Origin: UBA4459 sp036351335
GTDB taxonomy: Bacteria > Bacteroidota > Bacteroidia > Bacteroidales > F082
DNA length: 8,910 nt
NCBI GenBank assembly: GCA_036351335.1
Contig: JAZBOW010000178.1
Coordinates: 1 to 8,910 of the forward strand
Reading direction: 5' to 3'
Both the position numbers and the translations under genes were made by a program. Numbering within the stretch: the first letter of the stretch is position 1; every line of letters begins with the position of its first letter. The notes below the pieces were generated by a model, which saw only the letters and a list, made by a program, of their open reading frames with translations, was not told the origin of the DNA and searched no databases. This document shows, in pieces, positions 5,578 through 8,910 of the stretch.

Positions 5578-6174
5578 ATGGGTATAAAGAAGCGCTTCGC
5601 TGATTATTATAAACAAGGCTATACACCATGGGTACATAAAGACCCCGATTTCAACCTGGTAGAGATGGTGGAAAAGTGGCCGATTAAACCTTGCAAAACC
5701 CTGGAAATGGGTTGTGGAACCGGTGTGGATGCTATTTGGTTGGCTTCCCAGCACTTTGAAGTGACCGCTTGTGATGTTTCGGAAATTGCCATCGGGATGG
5801 CCAAAAATAATCTGCCCGATGGTATGGCCAATTGTAATTTTCATATACTGGATTGTTTGCACGATCCCATTCCGGGAGCACCTTTCGAATTTATATTCGA
5901 CCGCGGCTATTTTCATTCCAACAGAACAGGCCGAGACCGTAAACGACTGGCAAAAAAGATAGCCGAATCGCTCCAGCCCAATGGCTTGTGGTTGAATATT
6001 TCAGGCAGTTATGATGCCCCGGAACGAGAAACCGGCCCGCCACAAATGAAAGCCAAAAATATTGTAGACGCAACAGAAGATTTTTTTGAGATACTATCCA
6101 TCAATGCTACCTACTTTGGAAACGAACAGGAAAATCCAGCACCGGCATGGTTATGTTTGTTTCAGAAACGATAA
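5578..6174 (+). CDS. Class I SAM-dependent methyltransferase, TPMT-like
   Basis: A 198-aa cytoplasmic enzyme with a complete class I methyltransferase core. Motif I is LEMGCGTGVDAIWLA (42-56). The acidic end of strand 2 is at CDVS (65-68), a motif II-like stretch is FEFIFDRGYFHS (103-114), and LQPNGLWLNISG (132-143) is the post-core strand. The N-terminal YYKQGYTPWVHKDP (10-23) resembles the substrate-side lid of thiopurine S-methyltransferase-like proteins, and the PP motif at 154-155 followed by FFEILSI fits the same group. Relatives methylate thiols, selenium or tellurium species, halides, or small electrophile-derived compounds. The natural substrate is rarely known and cannot be read here. 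The gene starts 11 bases after the alcohol dehydrogenase stop, which suggests one transcript. ATG 5578 has only a weak A-rich leader. No clear terminator follows within the next 100 bases. Confidence 0.92.
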   Translation: MGIKKRFADYYKQGYTPWVHKDPDFNLVEMVEKWPIKPCKTLEMGCGTGVDAIWLASQHFEVTACDVSEIAIGMAKNNLPDGMANCNFHILDCLHDPIPGAPFEFIFDRGYFHSNRTGRDRKRLAKKIAESLQPNGLWLNISGSYDAPERETGPPQMKAKNIVDATEDFFEILSINATYFGNEQENPAPAWLCLFQKR

Positions 6175-6353
6175 ATACTGATGCAATTTAATTTCGATTT
6201 GCTTGACAAAAAAACTTCCGAATCATCTATCGGATGGAATTATTGATTTTTAATAACAAAGCTTGACATTTATCAATTTTTTACAAGGTGAATGCAACCT
6301 TTATATTCGATAGTTTGTCTTATAATCAGAATTTTAAATCAAAAATCCGCTTT

Positions 6354-6357
6354 GGAG
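6354..6357 (+). promoter_or_regulatory. Ribosome binding site deciding the start of the 51-aa gene
   Basis: A GGAG within GGAGAGGG ends six bases before the ATG at 6364. This is one of the few strong Shine-Dalgarno matches in the window. It favours ATG 6364 over the in-frame upstream ATG at 6292, whose preceding bases lack comparable complementarity. Confidence 0.6.
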
Positions 6358-6363
6358 AGGGAT

Positions 6364-6519
6364 ATGCAATATATTGACGAACTGTTCGGCAGCAGACTGA
6401 AAGAATATTCTCAAATGCCACCTGATCATCTTTGGCTTCTCATTGAAAATACACTTAATTTGGAAGATGAGCAAAAGTCAGAAAGAAATACGCTCGAAAA
6501 AATTATTGATAAAATTTAA
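6364..6519 (+). CDS. 51-aa protein resembling an isolated Bacteroidota PP..W N-terminal motif
   Basis: The protein begins MQYIDELFGSRLKEYSQMPP, continues DHLWLLIENTL, and ends after a charged, probably helical stretch (EDEQKSERNTLEKIIDKI). The pattern I-D-x-L-F-x-x-(K/R)-L-x-x-Y-x-x-x-P-P-x-x-x-W-x-x-I matches the cytoplasmic N-terminus of a large group of Bacteroidota single-pass membrane proteins. Those usually continue into a transmembrane helix and a periplasmic or beta-barrel part, and are often encoded next to ECF sigma factors. Here the protein stops after 51 residues with no membrane helix, and no sigma factor gene lies nearby. In-frame read-through would add only eight residues before another stop, so the missing part is not simply behind one mutation. 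It may be a decayed remnant or a genuine miniprotein. It converges on cysS, with 31 bases between the stops. A longer form from ATG 6292 (75 aa) is possible but less likely. Confidence 0.5.
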   Translation: MQYIDELFGSRLKEYSQMPPDHLWLLIENTLNLEDEQKSERNTLEKIIDKI

Positions 6520-6550
6520 GATCACCCATTCGTAAAATCCATTTAACAGC

Positions 6551-8017
6551 TTATTTAAACGACCAATTTGAACCCTCTTTGCTGTCCTTAATCTGGATGT
6601 TTAATTTCTCCAGTTCTTCCCTGATCTTATCCGCCGTAGCATAATCTTTGTTTTCCTTTGCCTTTTTACGTATATCCAATATAGTTTCCATCAGGTAGTC
6701 GATCAGGTGGCTGTCGTCTTTTCCTTTTTCATCACGCAGTCCAAAAATACTGAATAACAGCGTATCAAACAGCTTTTTAGCGATTGCAATATCCTCTTTC
6801 GAGAAGCCTTCCTTGCCATCATTCACCTGGTTGATAATTCTTGAAAGATCGAACAAATGCGCTAAAGCAATCGGCGTGTTAAAATCATCATTCATCGCAT
6901 CAAAGCACAAACCATGGTATTTCTTTATATCCACAGAAGATGTGGAAGCTTGAATTTGATCCAGCAATTTATAAGCTTCCAGCAATTTATTCATCCCTTT
7001 CTCAGCAGCCTGAAGTGCTTCGTTGGAAAAATCGAGGGTGCTTCGGTAATGTGCCTGCAACATGAAAAAGCGAATCACCATAGGGCTATAAGACCTGTCC
7101 AGTGCTTCGTTATTGCCACTAAAAAAGTCATCAAGTGTAATAAAGTTATTCAGCGACTTTCCCATTTTCTGACCACTGGTAGTAATCAGATTATTGTGCA
7201 TCCAGTATTTCACCGCTTCATGGCCTTTGGCTGCATTTACCTGGGCAATTTCTGACTCATGATGTGGAAATAGCAAATCCAGTCCGCCGCCATGGATATC
7301 AAACTGTTCGCCCAAATATTTGGCACCCATAGCCGAGCACTCCATATGCCAACCAGGGTATCCCTCGCCCCAGGGTGAAGGCCATCTCATAATATGTTTC
7401 GGATCGGCTTTTTTCCATAAAGCAAAATCAAAACTGTTCTTTTTATCTTCCTGTCCTGCTAATTCACGGGTATTTTGTAAAAGATCTTCCACCTTTCGGC
7501 CTGAGAGTTTGCCGTAATTGTAATCCTCGTTGTATCTCACCACATCAAAATAAACAGAACCTTCTTTTTCGTAAGCATAGCCATTCTTCAATATTTCTTT
7601 TACATACTCAATTTGCTCAATTACATGTCCTGATGCTGATGGCTCAATGCTGGGAGGCAATACATTCAACTGTTCCATATTTTTGTGGTAGCGGTTCACG
7701 AAAAGTTGCACCACTTCCATGGGTTCCAGTTGGTCAAGCCGGGCTTTTTTTGCAATTTTATCTTCACCTAATTCATCCGTATCATTTTCGAGGTGTCCTA
7801 CATCGGTAATATTTCTTACATAGCGTACTTTATAGCCCAGATATATCAGATACCTGAAAACGATGTCGAAGGTAATCGCTGCCCGAGCATGACCCAGGTG
7901 GGCATCACCATACACGGTAGGGCCGCAAACATACATCCCCACATTAGGTGGGCTTAAAGGTTCAAAATTTTCCTTTTTCCTGGTAAGGGTATTATAAATC
8001 TGAAGCGTATTTTGCAT
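6551..8017 (-). CDS. cysS: Cysteinyl-tRNA synthetase
   Basis: A 488-aa class I aminoacyl-tRNA synthetase that charges tRNA-Cys with cysteine in the cytoplasm. The HIGH motif is HLGH (40-43), and the KMSKS loop is KMGKS (284-288), a variant I recall as common in this phylum. The zinc ligands that select cysteine are all present: Cys31 (YVCGPTVYG), Cys227 (WHMECSAM), His252 and Glu256 (FPHHESEIAQ). The catalytic domain is followed by the stem-contact and helical anticodon-binding region (about 300-430), and the C-terminal small domain contains YATADKIREELEKLNIQIKD (459-478). The length is slightly above the E. coli enzyme (461 aa). The start at 8017 fits the usual N-terminus. A good promoter lies just upstream (8035-8066), giving a short leader of about a dozen bases. 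No regulatory leader such as a T-box is seen. Confidence 0.98.
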   Translation of the reverse strand: MQNTLQIYNTLTRKKENFEPLSPPNVGMYVCGPTVYGDAHLGHARAAITFDIVFRYLIYLGYKVRYVRNITDVGHLENDTDELGEDKIAKKARLDQLEPMEVVQLFVNRYHKNMEQLNVLPPSIEPSASGHVIEQIEYVKEILKNGYAYEKEGSVYFDVVRYNEDYNYGKLSGRKVEDLLQNTRELAGQEDKKNSFDFALWKKADPKHIMRWPSPWGEGYPGWHMECSAMGAKYLGEQFDIHGGGLDLLFPHHESEIAQVNAAKGHEAVKYWMHNNLITTSGQKMGKSLNNFITLDDFFSGNNEALDRSYSPMVIRFFMLQAHYRSTLDFSNEALQAAEKGMNKLLEAYKLLDQIQASTSSVDIKKYHGLCFDAMNDDFNTPIALAHLFDLSRIINQVNDGKEGFSKEDIAIAKKLFDTLLFSIFGLRDEKGKDDSHLIDYLMETILDIRKKAKENKDYATADKIREELEKLNIQIKDSKEGSNWSFK

Positions 8018-8034
8018 GGGAATGAATTTGCAAA

Positions 8035-8066
8035 CAAAATTAATAATACTCTTTAAACAATTACAA
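8035..8066 (-). promoter_or_regulatory. Bacteroidota-type promoter for cysS
   Basis: On the minus strand a perfect -7 element TAATTTTG (8042 down to 8035) is preceded by TTG (8066 down to 8064) with 21 bases between them, matching the phylum's housekeeping promoter pattern. Initiation would fall near 8030, leaving a short leader before the ATG at 8017. Confidence 0.65.
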
Positions 8067-8109
8067 TGGCTTTTTAAATCACATGAATATGATACTAACT
8101 TAATATCCC

Positions 8110-8117
8110 TATTTTTG
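8110..8117 (+). promoter_or_regulatory. -7 promoter element for the spermidine-synthase-like gene
   Basis: TATTTTTG matches TAnnTTTG exactly and lies 37 bases upstream of the ATG at 8155, a suitable distance. No TTG is found at the matching -33 position, so the promoter may be weak or dependent on an activator. It is divergent from the cysS promoter within the 137-bp intergenic region. Confidence 0.45.
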
Positions 8118-8154
8118 TTTTTTAATAAAAACCAGGCTGCAAAACGTTATTCAA

Positions 8155-8910
8155 ATGACGAAGTCGCGAAGCAAATCCGAATTCTATTTCATCCACCTCA
8201 TCATCTTTTTTGCAGGTTTTTCTTTTTTGATTTATGAAGTGAGCTGGAACCGGATGTTATCGCTCTTGCTAGGCGCCACTGTATCCGCTTCAACACTGGT
8301 GCTGATGTCGTTTATGGCAGGGTTTGGCGTAGGTGCTTTTTATTGGGGAAAATTTGCCGCTTCATTCAGAAAAACAGGATATTTATTGGCTTTTTTACTG
8401 CTGGGCGTAGGTGTATTAAGCCTGCTGAATTATTTTATGATCATCTCCTTCCTGCCGGGATTGTATGATACATTTTCGGATTCAAAAATTGCTTTTAGCG
8501 ACGGACTTGTGTTCAGCCTGGCACTTTTCCTTTTGTTTATACCGGCATTTTTAATGGGCGGCGTGATCCCGGTTGTTAGTAAAATAATAATCCGCACGAA
8601 TGATCAATTTTCGTCGGACCTGGGCAGAATTTATGCCATTGAAACCCTGGGAAGCACCCTGGGCGGATTAACTGCCGGGTTTATTTTACTGGGCAGCCTC
8701 GGCCAAAGATACACGGTATTTCTGGCTGTTGCTATCAATTTTTTACTGGCACTTTTTATTATCCTTTCCAGAAAGGTTGGTGATTCGAAACCTTTGAAAG
8801 CGCATATTGACATACAATTAGAAGGAAAGCCTGGTAAGCCTTCTAAGAATCATCAGAAAGCAGCTTTAGCAGCGACTTTTATAAGTGGTCTGTTCATCCT
8901 GGGAATGCAG
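8155..8910 (+). CDS. Spermidine-synthase-like multi-pass membrane protein, 5' part
   Basis: The frame is open from ATG 8155 to the last base, giving 252 residues of an incomplete protein. It matches the membrane half of proteins annotated as fused MFS/spermidine synthase. Segments include IIFFAGFSFLIYEVSWNRML (16-35, with the typical YEV.W.R), LLGATVSASTLVLMSFMAGF (38-57), MGGVIPVVSK (134-143) and LGRIYAIETLGSTLGG (156-171). About six hydrophobic segments are visible up to residue 205, then a basic, Pro- and Lys-containing hydrophilic linker (206-235), then the start of another helix. In the family a SAM-binding, spermidine-synthase-like domain or TPR repeats usually follow, which would lie beyond the window. 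The substrate of these membrane forms is generally unknown, and polyamine synthesis should not be assumed. The start is supported by the -7 element at 8110-8117 and by the N-terminus leading directly into the first helix. Confidence 0.88.
   Translation, partial: MTKSRSKSEFYFIHLIIFFAGFSFLIYEVSWNRMLSLLLGATVSASTLVLMSFMAGFGVGAFYWGKFAASFRKTGYLLAFLLLGVGVLSLLNYFMIISFLPGLYDTFSDSKIAFSDGLVFSLALFLLFIPAFLMGGVIPVVSKIIIRTNDQFSSDLGRIYAIETLGSTLGGLTAGFILLGSLGQRYTVFLAVAINFLLALFIILSRKVGDSKPLKAHIDIQLEGKPGKPSKNHQKAALAATFISGLFILGMQ

Noticed and set aside
6218..6244. Possible hairpin after the methyltransferase gene
   Set aside because: The arms are short and interrupted and there is no T-run directly after them, so it is not supported as a terminator.
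8016..8237. A 73-aa + strand frame between cysS and the spermidine-synthase-like gene
   Set aside because: It spans both divergent promoters and overlaps the start of the real gene at 8155 in another frame; its sequence is low-complexity.

Overview
The window looks like an ordinary chromosomal stretch of a member of the Bacteroidota. Three things point there: several intergenic regions carry the Bacteroidota-type promoter (TAnnTTTG, with TTG about 21-22 bases upstream in two cases), most genes lack a clear Shine-Dalgarno sequence, and the protein families (FAS1 protein, secreted cyanophycinase-like protein, small PP..W-motif protein, KMGKS-type CysRS) are typical of that phylum. The genus cannot be resolved from the sequence.

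Layout. 1-303 (+) is the 3' end of a FAS1 (fasciclin) domain gene, closed by a strong terminator at 329-360. 359-1246 (-) encodes a secreted cyanophycinase-like S51 peptidase. A 149-bp divergent region with an 18-bp imperfect palindrome and a good promoter separates it from 1396-1815 (+), a small four-helix membrane protein. That gene meets a 71-aa exported or membrane-anchored protein (1817-2032, -) tail to tail, with one base between the stops. After a 282-bp gap holding GATAA/TTATC repeats comes a CPBP-family (CAAX/Abi) intramembrane protease (2315-3166, -). Next is tRNA-Pro(CGG) at 3431-3504 (-), with its terminator directly downstream and a 17-bp copy of the tRNA 3' end 88 bp away. Then follows a multi-pass membrane protein (3583-4296, -).

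The right half holds a YqhD/BdhA-type iron- or zinc-dependent alcohol dehydrogenase (4427-5566, +), followed after 11 bp by a TPMT-like SAM methyltransferase (5578-6174, +), probably one operon. A 51-aa miniprotein with a good ribosome binding site (6364-6519, +) comes next. The cysteinyl-tRNA synthetase gene cysS (6551-8017, -) follows, then a divergent promoter region, then the 5' part of a spermidine-synthase-like multi-pass membrane protein (8155 to the window end, +).

Genes working together: the only convincing functional pair is the dehydrogenase plus methyltransferase. The family functions suggest reduction of reactive aldehydes next to methylation of a small, possibly thiol or electrophile-derived, substrate, but this is inference. 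The rest is a mixture of housekeeping genes (cysS, tRNA-Pro) and single accessory genes. The stretch from about 2.0 to 4.4 kb looks visibly richer in A+T than its flanks and contains the tRNA 3'-end duplication, so it is the likeliest place for past insertion or deletion.

I looked for an undescribed system and did not find a convincing multi-gene one. The best leads are the tRNA 3'-end duplication, the truncated PP..W miniprotein, and an AGTTATCG element seen three times in two intergenic regions.
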